Part shown: positions 35,005 through 46,185 of the stretch, in pieces
Layout of the letters: every line of letters begins with the position of its first letter
Position numbering within the stretch: position 1 is the first letter of the stretch
Assembly: GCA_026182355.1 (NCBI GenBank)
Contig: JAPFBL010000006.1
Coordinates: 8,150,501 to 8,214,500 of the forward strand
DNA length: 64,000 nucleotides
Reading direction: 5' to 3'
Source of the DNA: Hermatobates lingyangjiaoensis
Taxonomy: Eukaryota; Arthropoda; Insecta; Hemiptera; Hermatobatidae
Position numbers and translations under genes: made by a program
Notes under the pieces: model-generated
The model's database searches: none
Told to the model about the DNA's origin: nothing
The model's input: only the letters and a program-made list of their open reading frames with translations

Positions 35005-35110
35005 CCACAATATATATACTTAAAATAAACTGTGACACATAGACAGAAATATAACAAAGGTTCACTTTTCAATATTTCGACCGTAATGTTATCTGTCCTG
35101 CCGGAAACCT
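35005..35110 (-). mobile_element. single PLE-type terminal repeat, family B-like
   Basis: On minus: ACGGTCGAAATATTG, then GTGAACCTTTGTTATATTTC, TGTCTATGTGTCACAG, TTTATTTTAAGTATATATA. Words and order match family B (GTCGAAATATCG, GTCTGTGTC, TTTATTTTATATATA). The CTGATGA box is changed to CAGATAA, so any ribozyme would be inactive. Confidence 0.5.
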
Positions 35111-37018
35111 TAGGGTAATTCCTTTAGGACTATGGTTTTTCTATTTTGATATCCAAAGTTTTTTGAATTGATTATTTTAATTTACGTGTTTAGTATATTG
35201 CCCTCTACAAAAATGCTTATTTACCTATATCCTCTCAGTTTACTACATCTGGTACGTTTATAATTTTTTGTGCAATAATAGTCTTAAAATATTGTAAGGT
35301 GATGAAATATTTTTATTATGTCTATATCTAATACAAAATTTTATTCTTCAATCATTGGGATGCAGAGAAGAAACAAAAGCCGTGTTATCATAATGAATGA
35401 AAAACTACCTTTTGCATGCAACAAAATTATCTAAAAACAATCGAGTTCTTAAACAAACTAAGAAGAATACGTCTGGTAAGGAAATATGTTAAAGGCGTGG
35501 TATGCATATTCATTGCAATTTTTAGATGGACAGCCACAATTAACCTGGTGAACATAATAAAGTATGTAACTGTTTAGCGTTTCCTTTTAAGGTTTATAAG
35601 TTTTATTTGTCACTTATCATATTAGCTCTTCAAAATATTTTCATATTTTTTTAATTCATTCTTGAAACAAGAATTATGTATGCCTTGACTGATTCTATGC
35701 ACGATTTTACTTTAAATACTTCTTAATTTCTATTTAAGTTGGATTTGATTTCAATACAGTACTTACTAAATTATTCTTACAATGCTTAGTTTTAGGTAAT
35801 AACGATATTGGAAGCTAAGATCTGCACATTGTTTCTGCTGAACTTAGTTTTTCACGGACCAGTTCAATTTTTTCTGCTTGTTTTTCTTTTCAATGAATAC
35901 TTTACACTTTTCTAAGTTTTGAATAATAGTTTTAAAGAGCAACTATATAATCTGTGCTATATTTCTCTTGCACTTCATTTAGTAATATAAACACCCTGAA
36001 GTTTTTAAGGTATTATGTTGTACTGTATGGTTCTAATTTTGAACATAGTTTCTCTTTTGCAAAATCATATTATATTAAACGCCTTGGGAAATATTAAATC
36101 TGCAGTTAAAGTAACCTTTTTACTCTGGACCTATAGACAAAACTATTTCCATATGTTCTAGAAATCAACTATACCAAACACCAGTAGAAAAGTATCATAA
36201 GAATTCTTTACAGGTGTTTTGACAAAACGAAAAAAACTTGTTTTAATGTTATACAATATATCTAGAGTTGATTGCATTTGCTTTCAAACATAAGATTAAT
36301 AAATCAGATGCATTTTCAAAAGATTTATAAGAAAAACATTTTTTTTTGCTAATGTTGTTTAGAATGGGTAAATTTAATTTTAACTGGTAATTTTCTTAAT
36401 TTGGCCTTTTTACTTATCTTTAACAGTTGTTCAATAAATCTAGCACTTGATGACTATAACTTTTTTGAAGTAGAAACAAGAAAAATCTTTTTTATGATCT
36501 TTCTTTATAGCTCATGGAAAAAACAAGTCGTTTGGAAATAATTTCTTTAGAATACTAGACAATAAATTTGTGAAGCTACAGTTCTGTATCCACTTGTGTT
36601 TTCAACAGTAGTCATTACATTGCGAGTAGTGCTTTCATTCGATGAATCATAATGATACCTCAGATTGTTTCATTTACTGGTAGTATATACCACAGTTTTT
36701 TTAAAATTTTTCCAATTTTTTTATAAATTGAGATGAAGTCCCCATCATTTTTAATAAATATAACAAAGAACTAGTCCATCTCAGTTTTGTAACTTTGTAA
36801 TTATAAGATTTGTAAGATTGTTTGAATGAGATTTTGTTCTATTAAAAAAAGATAATTGAACTATGTATTTTTAAATCAGTATGAAGAATAAATAACTGCT
36901 GCAAATTTATGACTACCACAAATTGAGTTAATCAAAAGAAACTTTTGTAAATAAAAAGTAAATATTTGATATTACAAAAGGTTTATTGACTGATGTTTGA
37001 TAAGTATTGTGTCCTAGT
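35111..37018. other. no supported gene
   Basis: AT-rich DNA with no recognisable feature. Confidence 0.5.
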
Positions 37019-37190
37019 GTAGCCAACAAGGTCTGACGATAAGTTTGTGACTCACCACACGGGCTACCCCGACTGCTGGTCCAGCTACAAGTCGTGCACC
37101 GTCAAAACGTGACTGCGCAACCCCTTCTCTCCAACCTCTACGATAGCCTTCCATCTACGTGATCGGGTTCGTCAATGCGTCCTTACTTAA
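37019..37190. other. GC-rich block, possible mariner-like end
   Basis: Starts with AGCCAACAAGGTCTGACGAT and AAGTTTGTGACTC, which recalls the ends of some mariner-like elements (GGTCTGAC.AT.AAGTT). The rest is CpG-bearing, with a 45-codon minus-strand frame (contains DGARLVAGPAVGVARVVSHK) and a shorter plus frame (TGYPDCWSSYKSC). No matching opposite end is found in the window. A one-ended, truncated transposon is the preferred reading, but a short exon cannot be excluded. Confidence 0.25.
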
Positions 37191-37967
37191 GATGGTTTTG
37201 TTTGACTTGAAATCTGAACAGAAAAAAATACCTCTTCTTGGTATAGTTTAAAAATACATGCTAATTTATTATTAATCAATCAAATTTTTCTACAGAGTGA
37301 AAATTGTTTTTATTTTGTATTTGTTATTCTTCACTTTTGTTCTTGTTTTATTAATCTTTTGATAAATTTAACGTTGGTTCATTTCAATAGTTGTATCCTG
37401 AAATTTACTGATAAAGTTAAAGCACTTTCATCTTCTAGGAATTGTGATATGTACGCACGGATCAGCATTATGGAAAACTTTGTATACCGACTGAATGAAA
37501 ATATCTGTAGGAGTAGTCATCTTAATTATCTTTATTATATTAATTTTACATGAGGTATTGTCATTTCTGTTACATTAAAGAGTCTGCTATGTTCTTAGAT
37601 TATTTATCTGTCTGATGTTTCTTTGTTCGATCCAGTTCCAGATTTAATTGATTTCAATTTGGTCTTTTTTTGTTTCCTCATTTATGCTTGAAGGACAGAT
37701 ATTTTGTAGAATTTTCATTTTAGAATTATTAAACTATGTTTCAAACATTTTTAATCTTTTGAGTTCTCAAATTTTAGTGGTAAGTTTATAGACTTTGAGC
37801 AGTTTTTGGGAAGGAATTAAGACCAATTAATGATATCAAAAATTTTGAATCCTATATCTTATACTACAAAATAAGCTAAAATACAGAACAGTTAAAAAGA
37901 ATGAAATTAATAATTTAAAATAAAAAAAGTAAAGAAATAATATGTTCATTTTTTTCTATGGATCTGA
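37191..37967. other. no supported gene
   Basis: AT-rich DNA; the 64-codon frame at 37359-37553 is AT-driven. Confidence 0.5.
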
Positions 37968-38449
37968 GAAGACAACCAAGTACGAGCTCAGAAGCCAGGA
38001 AAATATCTGATCATCAGAAAACATTTTTCAGAGAATGCAGCAATTATTAAAGATGAAACGGGTAAATTAATGGTGTTCTTAACTCATACGATCTGTCATA
38101 TACGAACTGTCAATACTTCATATTGAAATAGTATCAAAAGGAAAAGAGATCATAGCAGAAGAAATCAAATTTGGAACAGTAAAGGTGGTGAATTCAGTTT
38201 TTTGGAATCACGAGAGTAATTGTCAGGGAAGTGATGAGGATTTTTTGATAGGTTGGGGTTGAAGAGGTTAATGTGAGGTTGCTGCAAGAAGTGGTCAAGC
38301 TAAACAACCTCAGCGTACAACACGTTGCTTTCGCAGTGAATAGCGAGGTTCACTTCAAAAGATCAAGGTTTTATGGGAGAAGGGATTACCGAGATTGGAA
38401 GATTAGAGTTGGATCTTCATTAGAATATGCACATGGACAGAGTTACTAA
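37968..38449 (+). pseudogene. unassigned coding-like stretch in three overlapping frames
   Basis: Frame one is open at 37968-38123 (includes QKPGKYLIIRKHFSENAAII, then KDETGKLMVF). Frame two is open at 38083-38259 (includes EIVSKGKEIIAEEIKFGTV and NSVFWNHESNCQGSDEDF). Frame three is open at 38252-38449 (includes NVRLLQEVVKLNNLSVQHVA and FKRSRFYGRRDYRDWKIRVG, ending TAA). Each has a protein-like composition, and each hands over to the next within a short overlap, as expected for one reading frame broken by two small frameshifts. About 155 residues in total. No family is recognised; a decayed transposable element gene or retropseudogene is likely. Confidence 0.35.
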
Positions 38450-38719
38450 AACTGAATATATGCTAAAAATTTTCCTTTTTTATATTTCTTTTTCTAATTT
38501 GTTTTTTTTTGTTACAGCTATATAAATGCCAAATGGTTAAGATTTTAATTGATTAAAATCGTGCTCTCTTCAATATAAAATATATATTTCAGATTTGAAA
38601 TAGAGATAGAAATAATTGTCGTTTAAAATCATGTTTACGTCAAATAGAAAGAAAAATGAAAATATCATCTCTCTATGAGGAATTTGTTTAGAGGAAATGT
38701 TTGTTAAATAATTGAATGT

Positions 38720-38860
38720 TGTAGACGACAGGAGGAGGAGGTGGCCGATGGTTATGGGACAGGGCCTGTCGACAGAGCAAGTGAATTTCACGCTGCCCTC
38801 GCTAGTGGCCCGAATATTGCTTCACTCTAGTTTCCTTAACCTATCTCTTCCACCTCAATA
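38720..38860. other. GC-rich CpG-bearing block, unassigned
   Basis: GC-rich island within AT-rich DNA (GGAGGAGGAGGTGGCCGATG, CTGTCGACAG). Plus frames are open in two registers (RQEEEVADGYGTGPVDRAS in one). The minus frame beginning at 38791 is open but becomes AT-driven. May be an exon or an element fragment; no recognisable identity. Confidence 0.2.
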
Positions 38861-39424
38861 AATTCAAACTAACTCAATAAGTGTATATAAATGCAAAGCT
38901 TAGAACAAAACAGTCTTCACACATCACTTAATTTTATCTTTTAAAACACATTACAAGTATACTTCATCCTTATTCCTGTATTTTCGAGAAATATGAATTG
39001 ACTTCTTTAGATAACGGAACACATCTGGTGTATTTTAACATTGTAACATTTCAATATTGTTTTTATATTTCATTGCCCCATTCATTAATCAATATTTAGT
39101 TAAAATTATTTATTGCAATTACACCTTAAACATATTTTAGATAATGTAAAGACTTTTTTAATAACAAAATTAAAAATAAAATCAAAACGAAGCAAAATAA
39201 AATAAATTCTCCTTAGAAAAATAGAAAATACTTATAATCATGCTGCCCTATAAGTTTTGATGTTGGTCTATTAAAAAAAAAACTTAATTTGTTGTAGAAC
39301 TTGTTACATTCTTTTTGGTTGATTGCTGCCTATATTTTTGTTTTATCATAGTCGATATTATATTATTTTGTAAGAAACATTAGCTTAATTAATTTACTAT
39401 AAGTAAAGCATTGAAATTTTGAAA
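38861..39424. other. no supported gene
   Basis: AT-rich DNA with no recognisable feature. Confidence 0.5.
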
Positions 39425-39545
39425 AAAAAAATGTGTGTCGAGAGTTTGTCAGATTTGCATATCTTGAGATTCCTTAAGTCCTTGTTTGACGTTTTTTTTT
39501 ATAACGTCTGTGTTTGTGAGTGGATGGGTGTATATACAAATATTT
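39425..39545 (-). repeat. dispersed (CA)n-linked repeat, minus copy
   Basis: Reverse complement reads CACCCATCCACTCACAAACA, a middle with AACAAGGACTTAAGG and CAAATCTGACAAA, then a long T run. It matches the order of the copies at 8397 and 60217. Open frames across it on both strands are side effects. Confidence 0.4.
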
Positions 39546-40383
39546 GTGGGATATACACGCTTCAGAGCATTCGAAAGGACAAATTCATAATTTGTATAAA
39601 TAATAAAATTCTCTATATTATATATGTGCCCCATTATTTTTTGCCAATATTTTATGATGACAAAGTTATTGTTTTGGTCAAAATTTGATTGTAAACAAAA
39701 CTATTTGCTCCTAAACTATTAAATCTAGAGTGTTGAAACTTTCAGGTTATTATGGAATTCACAATAAGATCAGTAAACAGAAACTTAAGAATTTTCAATT
39801 GCTGGAATGTCAGTTTTGATATAAAATGTGAAAAAATATTTGATCTTAATTTTTTAGATTCTCAAATAGTTCAATTAATTAAGATCTAAATATATCAGAA
39901 GCCAACTTGTGCAAATTTATTATAATTAAGATAAATAGTTTATTACAATGAATTAATTTCGTAATCAAACCAAAAACTATCGGATGGCAGTGAAACTATT
40001 AGAAATTTGTAGTTCACATGAAGAAAATAATTGGTGCTGATTATGTAATCAAATATTACAATTGAAAAATCTTCGATAATGCATAACCGAAGATCAAGCA
40101 TATGAATCAGAAGAAACCTGTTGCTTGTTGCTGCACAAAAAGAAGCAAAAATTGTAGTTGACAAGAGAATTACTGGTACAATTCACGAATATTACTCATC
40201 TGGAAAACATTGAACCTTAGAGGATCCAAATAGAAAAGAGAGAAACCCTGGAGAAGTTATAGCTATTTTTAATATATATAAAATATTTTCTGGAAGTGTG
40301 AAATACTTTCTTGTTGGTAGTGGAGGATATGAACTGTTTTATTTTCACTAATTTTTTTGACAAAACTTGATATTCAATTTTTT
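39546..40383. other. no supported gene
   Basis: AT-rich DNA; frames at 39943-40164 (-) not supported. Confidence 0.5.
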
Positions 40384-41821
40384 AGAGAATTCAATAAGAC
40401 TCGGGACAGTAGTTAATGGTATTAACTGTCCCGTAATACTTTTCATCATACTTTTTTATCAAAGAGGTTTTTTTGGATGTTAGAAATTTTGTGTAAGTAT
40501 CTCTTCAAGTCATAATGATCAATTTTTTGTAAATTTATATTTTGATATTGTTATATAGATAAGGATATAAGAATATCCTTGTGGATATACCCGTAGTAAA
40601 TGACAGTGTTTGAGAAAATAAATAAGTATAGTTCATTTAACTAAGTTATTACAATACAATTGTAAAAGATGTTATTTTAATATTATATATTACTTAAAGA
40701 TTCTTGGATGAAGGAGACAGCACAAGGTTAAGACGTGTGGTACTAGTGAAGCTCAAGAAGTTCGGGTTGGCCATGCCCTCTTGAAAGGTGGTCAAATAAA
40801 AGTGCTGGTGGGTGAGAAGTTCTGAAGAGTAGACTCCAAGGATGTGTCCTTCAGTGTAGCTCCTTTGTCCGTCATCTGTCACTTGTAAGAATCTCTTTCT
40901 TTTTATCTTTGCGAAACAAGGCAAGGTTGTTGAATCATTAACAGTTTTGTTACTCATTATCATTTCATAATAAATTTTCCTTTAAAGACTTTATTACAGT
41001 TCAGTAAAGATGACACGTCAGTTATTTAAAAATGTTATTGCCTTTTTATAGTGACTTTTCACCATATAGTATAAGTTAAGCTAGGAGTATTCACTTCATT
41101 GTTAATGTCCAAGCATTCATGTTATGAAACTATAATATCAATTTTAACAGTAACATTTATTTTTTAGCAAGTGATAATTTAACAGTATTTGTAGATACAA
41201 ATTACAAATTTATAAATATCTGCAACATTTAAAAGTCATTAAAGTAATAAATGAAATATAAAATAGTGATTCAAAAAATATGTAATAAAGAGGTACTAAT
41301 AGGATGAATTATATAAATACAAATTTTTTCTTTCTTACGGTATATTAAGTTATCCTTGAAATAGTTTTGACTGTGGTAAAATATTTTGTTATTTTACTGT
41401 TAAAATTGAATACTTGGACTGATATTTTTTGAAACTCAAAAATTGTAGTTTGATTATTTTTGATATACAGTTATTTAGTTAAACTATTTTTTAATTTTTC
41501 TTATGCCTTAACAAGAACACTGAAGAAAAAATATATTTACCCGTGAAAGAATGACAGGGAATAAGATACACTTTTGTACATTATATCATGCAATAGTACT
41601 CATTATATTAAATATAAAAACTACTGTTTTATAAAAATAAATGATTTTCCAACAATAAATTTTGCCATTACATAAAATACTTCAACGTGCATAGAAGCAG
41701 AAATTTTATCTTATATGAACGGCTGCTTCATCGTTAATTGAATTCAACTATATAGTAGTACACTTTAATTATTCCCCAGTTAATACCATTAGCGACTGTC
41801 CCAAGTCTTATTGAATTCTCT
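40384..41821. mobile_element. 1.44-kb unit bounded by 45-bp inverted repeats
   Basis: 40384-40428 and 41777-41821 are inverted copies with 42 of 45 positions identical, reading AGAGAATTCAATAAGACT, then a GGGACAGT word, then TAATGGTATTAACTG. On the left side an inner dyad CGGGACAGT / AACTGTCCCG is also present. The interior holds an 89-codon minus-strand frame and otherwise AT-rich DNA. Terminal repeats of this length around 1.4 kb suggest a DNA transposon or non-autonomous derivative. A target duplication is not obvious and no superfamily is recognised. Two nearby inverted insertions of one short repeat are the alternative. Confidence 0.5.
40694..40963 (-). CDS. unassigned 89-residue open frame inside the inverted-repeat unit
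   Basis: ATG at 40961-40963 and 89 codons. The central part, KIKRKRFLQVTDDGQRSYTE and HILGVYSSELLTHQHFYL, has a balanced protein-like composition in GC-richer DNA (about 40720-40930), unlike the AT-driven frames elsewhere. It lies in the left half of the 40384-41821 unit. It could be an exon of a host gene, or a remnant of the unit's own gene. No domain is recognised and no catalytic motif is visible. Confidence 0.3.
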   Translation of the reverse strand: MIMSNKTVNDSTTLPCFAKIKRKRFLQVTDDGQRSYTEGHILGVYSSELLTHQHFYLTTFQEGMANPNFLSFTSTTRLNLVLSPSSKNL

Positions 41822-42559
41822 TTACTTGACAGCTTATTCCACTAAAATAGGTTTGGTTGGTTGGGGCATACATTGAATAAATTTGGTTAACAATAAGCTG
41901 CAAGTTAATGAAATATAATATTTTCTATTTATAATTATAGTGATGTTATGTTTGCTTGTATTAAATAAAATTTATGAATGTAGATTAGAATCAAAATATG
42001 ATTTTAGTAAAATGAAAGATATACCTATGGTGGTATGTTACATAACACCATATACCATAAGTTTTGTAATTCCTTAAATATGTTTACTAGTACAATTAAA
42101 TAGTCATACTATAAAAAAATATTTATAAAAATAAATGATTTATTGATGTTTTATAATTTTCTTAATCTTTTCCTGTTTTTTTTATGTTGTCTGTCAAATT
42201 ATGGGTAGATTTAATCCTGTCGTCGTCATTTTAACACCAATTTCTAGTATATATCTTTGTTATCTTCGTTTTCTCTGTTGTAGAGTTTATTGCCTATAAA
42301 CAATATTGACTCATTAATGTCTGCTCTGACAGGTGTGACAATCTTTTTTCGTTTTTTGGGTGGAGTTTTTCATTACCTAATCCATTACAGCTAGCGCTGG
42401 AGAATCAAAATCAACGACGAAAAGAGCTTTACTTTACATTGCTTTTACTTGTTCCCGTAAAACCTGTTCTCCAGTACTTCTGAATAATAGAATCATCTCT
42501 ATTATTAGTCTCTGAATAATAAAAGTACAGAGACTAACAGATGTTACAAACTCCTAATA
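41822..42559. other. no supported gene
   Basis: AT-rich DNA without recognisable content; an 8-bp hairpin (AGTCTCTG/CAGAGACT) lies at 42507-42535. Confidence 0.5.
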
Positions 42560-42885
42560 AAACTTTTAGACTGAAAATCTAAATCTATTCTAACAGACAG
42601 ACTACATATATATGCAACACAGTCATGAAGCCTTTCTGGGCCTATGGTATAGAAATCTGGGGTTCCACCAAACCATCAAATATACAACGTTTACAATCTC
42701 TACAGTCAAAAATCTTCAGGAAACTATCACATTTATCTTTCTATATCCTGAATAAAATCACGTAACAAAACCTCAAAGTCCCATCTGTTCAGAACTTTCA
42801 GATGGCAAGATACAAATTATTCCAGAGTACCTCTATTAAACTAACTGTGAGGATAACCTTGTTAGGGAGTGCCACCAATGGGTGA
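42560..42885 (+). pseudogene. Jockey-like LINE, C-terminal RT-thumb relic
   Basis: SILTDRLHIYATQS followed, after a frameshift, by MKPFWAYGIEIWGSTKPSN, IQRLQSLQSKIFRKL, NLKVPSVQNF. This matches the conserved end of Jockey-clade RT proteins (YK-x-x-LKP-x-W-x-YG-I-x-(L/I)-WG-x-(A/T)-K-x-SN-x-x-x-(I/L)-Q, then K-x-LR, then L-x-(V/I)-P-x-V). An in-frame TAA interrupts it, and TGA at 42883-42885 ends it. It is 5'-truncated, as LINE insertions usually are. The Jockey ORF1 relic at 49990-51134 may come from the same lineage. Confidence 0.75.
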
Positions 42886-43102
42886 CCACTCATTCTCGTT
42901 ATCAATCCCAGCTAATCGTAGTTACCAAATTACAATCACTTCTCAATACAAATACTTTGTAGTTGAAGTAAAAAAAACTCCATTACAGTTAAAATTTATT
43001 CAGCAAAGATTATTAGTTTTTATTGTTTCTAAATACATATTTTATATTTGCCTTAGAGATACTTATGATTATTTGAATAAAATAACTTCAAAATTAGTTA
43101 GT

Positions 43103-43106
<4 letters not shown>

Positions 43107-43145
<39 letters not shown>

Positions 43146-43192
43146 TATATATATATATATATACTGACCAAATGAAAAGCATGTATCCATAT

Positions 43193-43252
<60 letters not shown>
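43107..43252. repeat. long (TA)n arrays
   Basis: Three TA arrays (about 43107-43136, 43140-43163 and 43194-43252) separated by short unique sequence. They create a 143-codon open frame of Ile-Tyr repeats that is not a gene. Confidence 0.95.
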
Positions 43253-43255
<3 letters not shown>

Positions 43256-45745
43256 TATAATCATGACATTTTCATTCTGGTCAGTAACTTAGTTATTTAA
43301 ATAGTTGGTAATTATGTCCATCCTGCAATGATTACATAAATTTTATATTTGAATATAAATACCCTTGTTTAAATGTATAACAAATAATCACTTTTCAAAC
43401 ACCAGACAGAATGTTAAGTAAAATTTACAGTTGTTCTTCCTAATTTGTAAGTATTATTTTGATCATTTATCTAATGAATGACACGATCACAATAACATCG
43501 TAATCGTTTAAAGTGATAATGATCAGTAATTACAATCAAATATATGAAACCTTTTCGATGTAACAATAGTATAACCACATCTACTAAAATCAGTGTGACT
43601 CCATCAATTATCAAGCCGATAGTTGCACGTTAATACCTTGCATCACAATAATTTCTTTTAAGCATATCATATTTTTTCAAAAGTAACTCAATCTTCAAAC
43701 CCTTATTTAAACCAAAAATATATGTAGGGGTAGGCAACATTAGGTACTCTCTTCACCAGTTAAGCTAAGGTCCAAGAAATCATATATCTACCGGTTTAAA
43801 ACTGTTGTCAAATTAAAATTTATTTCTGATTCTGTTATGATATTTATTTTTATCGTTTTATTAAGAATAATAAAAAAGGTATCAATACTATTAAAATAAA
43901 TATTCATTCTAAACTTATTCAGTTCTTTAATCAACAATTTATAATTGCTTCTGATTTTAGTATGTCATCAAGAATACAAATATATAACTGTAGATATTTA
44001 AAATATAATCCATTGACTACTAGTGAGAACTTAATAGCTGTTATTTATACTTTATCATTATAAAATATAGAAATCATGAAAAAGATCAATTTTGTTATTT
44101 TAAAAACATATACATGTTCAGAAATCTCATGAGTTCATTTTTCAACTTTTTTTTTATAATTGCTGTATGTATGTGGTATGAACTCAAAGGTTTCTGCTAC
44201 GGGTTTTACAGTTATCAAAATATATCACAAGATATAACACACAAAAGTAGCCGTCATTGTGCTGATGAGCTGTACAGTTTTTGAACCATATTACATCATC
44301 AACAATCTACTTCTTTTTTGTTATGACAATTTAAAGCTCATTTTCTTTCCTCCTAAATTACTATCTCCTGAGATTTATAATTTTATAGTTAGAGTGGAAA
44401 CGACATTAAATAACTGGAAAAAGCATACTGTTTTCTGAAAAAAAAAAAGTCAGTTCAGTATAAAAATATTTTTTTTTATAACTTTAAAACCGTGAAAATT
44501 AACTCGGATAATGCCTATATATCCTCCCTAAAGAAGTTATTTGCATTTAATTGAAAGTATTATTGACAATGTCAAGATCAATAATAAAAAAAGCAAAATT
44601 TTTAATAACAGGAAATACCAAATATATTAAAACTATGTTAACATTTTGACATTAGATTAAAAAGGATATACCCAAAAGACAACAAACACATTGACGGATC
44701 ATAATGAAAATATTTGTATATGATGGAAAATTACATCAAAATATTTTTTTTATAAATTGTACAAATTTGGATAATAATTGAGGTTAATTACAAATATAAA
44801 GGTGAGTGTCTATCAATTTTTTTTATATATAATCTACATGTTTCACTATTTGACAAATATAAACGACATTTAATTGACATATAGTTGTCAGTGTGACAAT
44901 ATAATCATTAATTTTTGGTAATACAAAAACTTACTATAGATACATTATACAACACGAGTATTAAGTGCAAATTATTTTCTGCTGCTCCAACAAAGAACTA
45001 TAAATTCGTTTGAATATTGTATGCTAAAATTATCACATTTGGATATCAGAAAATAAATTATTACATTATAAAATAATAGACAACTATTAAGTTGATAAAT
45101 CTAACTAGCAACTATTTATTATGTTATGATTTAAGTGAAATAGCAGTGATTTAGCATCCAGACGAATATTTCAAGTGAGCTTCACCAGCCCTTTGAGATC
45201 GTCACTTCAGAAAACTCTTTGGTAGAATATGTTTTTGCTGCGCGCAGGCTTTAGTAAATTCTTATTTGCATAAGACAGCATCTCTCTTTGAAGAAAGAAC
45301 TTTTGATATTCCCCATACAATAAACACACTAAAGATTATTCACATGCTGCTGCCTCAAGTAAAGAACGATATTTCTGTGCAATCTAATTTAATTTGTTTA
45401 AAAATATTGTTATTTAAACTGTAATTCAATATTTAATAAACAGCAAGTATTTAAAATTCGAAAATTGTTCAGAATTTTGGGTAATGCATCATGTGTTTTT
45501 TTTATTAATACACATATTATGTGCTTTGTAAAATTCCTTTTGAAAATTGTTTTTAAATCAATAATACTAGAATAACATTTCTTTTGCCTCTTGATTTAAT
45601 AATCATACAAACAAATACTGCTTTGCTAGTCCCATGAGTAAATTCATGTCATAGCTTATTCTAATACCATACAAAAGTTTTGGTGTGGCTTACACTCAAC
45701 TTTACAACAAGTATATATCACATAACACTCGTTGAAATCAATTTG
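43253..45745. other. no supported gene
   Basis: AT-rich DNA. A slightly GC-richer patch at 45140-45390 contains an octamer ATTTGCAT (45264-45271) within the dyad CTTATTTGCATAAG; its meaning is unknown. Confidence 0.45.
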
Positions 45746-45812
45746 TAGACTTCAAAAAATCTAAATCTGTTAAAATCTTGAGATGATTTTTTTTATGATT
45801 ACTATACTTTAC
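45746..45812 (+). repeat. dispersed repeat tail, partial copy
   Basis: AGACTTCAAAAAATC, then GTTAAAATCTTGAGATGAT, then TTTTTTTATGATTACTATAC and TTTACTT match the 3' half of the copies at 8397 and 60217. Confidence 0.45.
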
Positions 45813-46185
45813 TTATAATTATGCGAATCAAATATAGTATAAATTTAATGTCTTGAATATTTGAAGAAGAGGAAAATATTCTAAAGGAAGTATTTCGAGT
45901 TATTAAAATGTTGAATACGTCAAAAAATATCTATAAAAATATTCTGAATAGTTTAAATTTTTGTAGTTCTCGTGTGGCTAAAACTGTCAATAACTAACAA
46001 AATTGATAGAGTATACCAACAATAATAGATTACAATTTTCGATCAATTCTTTACAAAAAAAAAAAATAATTTACGAAATTCGTTTATAACAGTTTTGAAA
46101 ATACCCAATTTAAGTTTTTTCAGTCTAACTACAATTATTCTCACGACGATAAGATATACTCTAAATACTTGTTTTAGTACCAGCA

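Noticed and set aside
42869..43300. Longest open frame of the window (143 codons)
   Set aside because: Most of it is Ile-Tyr repeats created by TA arrays; the front overlaps the end of the Jockey relic in another frame.
45264..45271. Octamer ATTTGCAT as a regulatory element
   Set aside because: A single 8-mer in AT-rich DNA is expected by chance many times in 64 kb; no companion sites support it.
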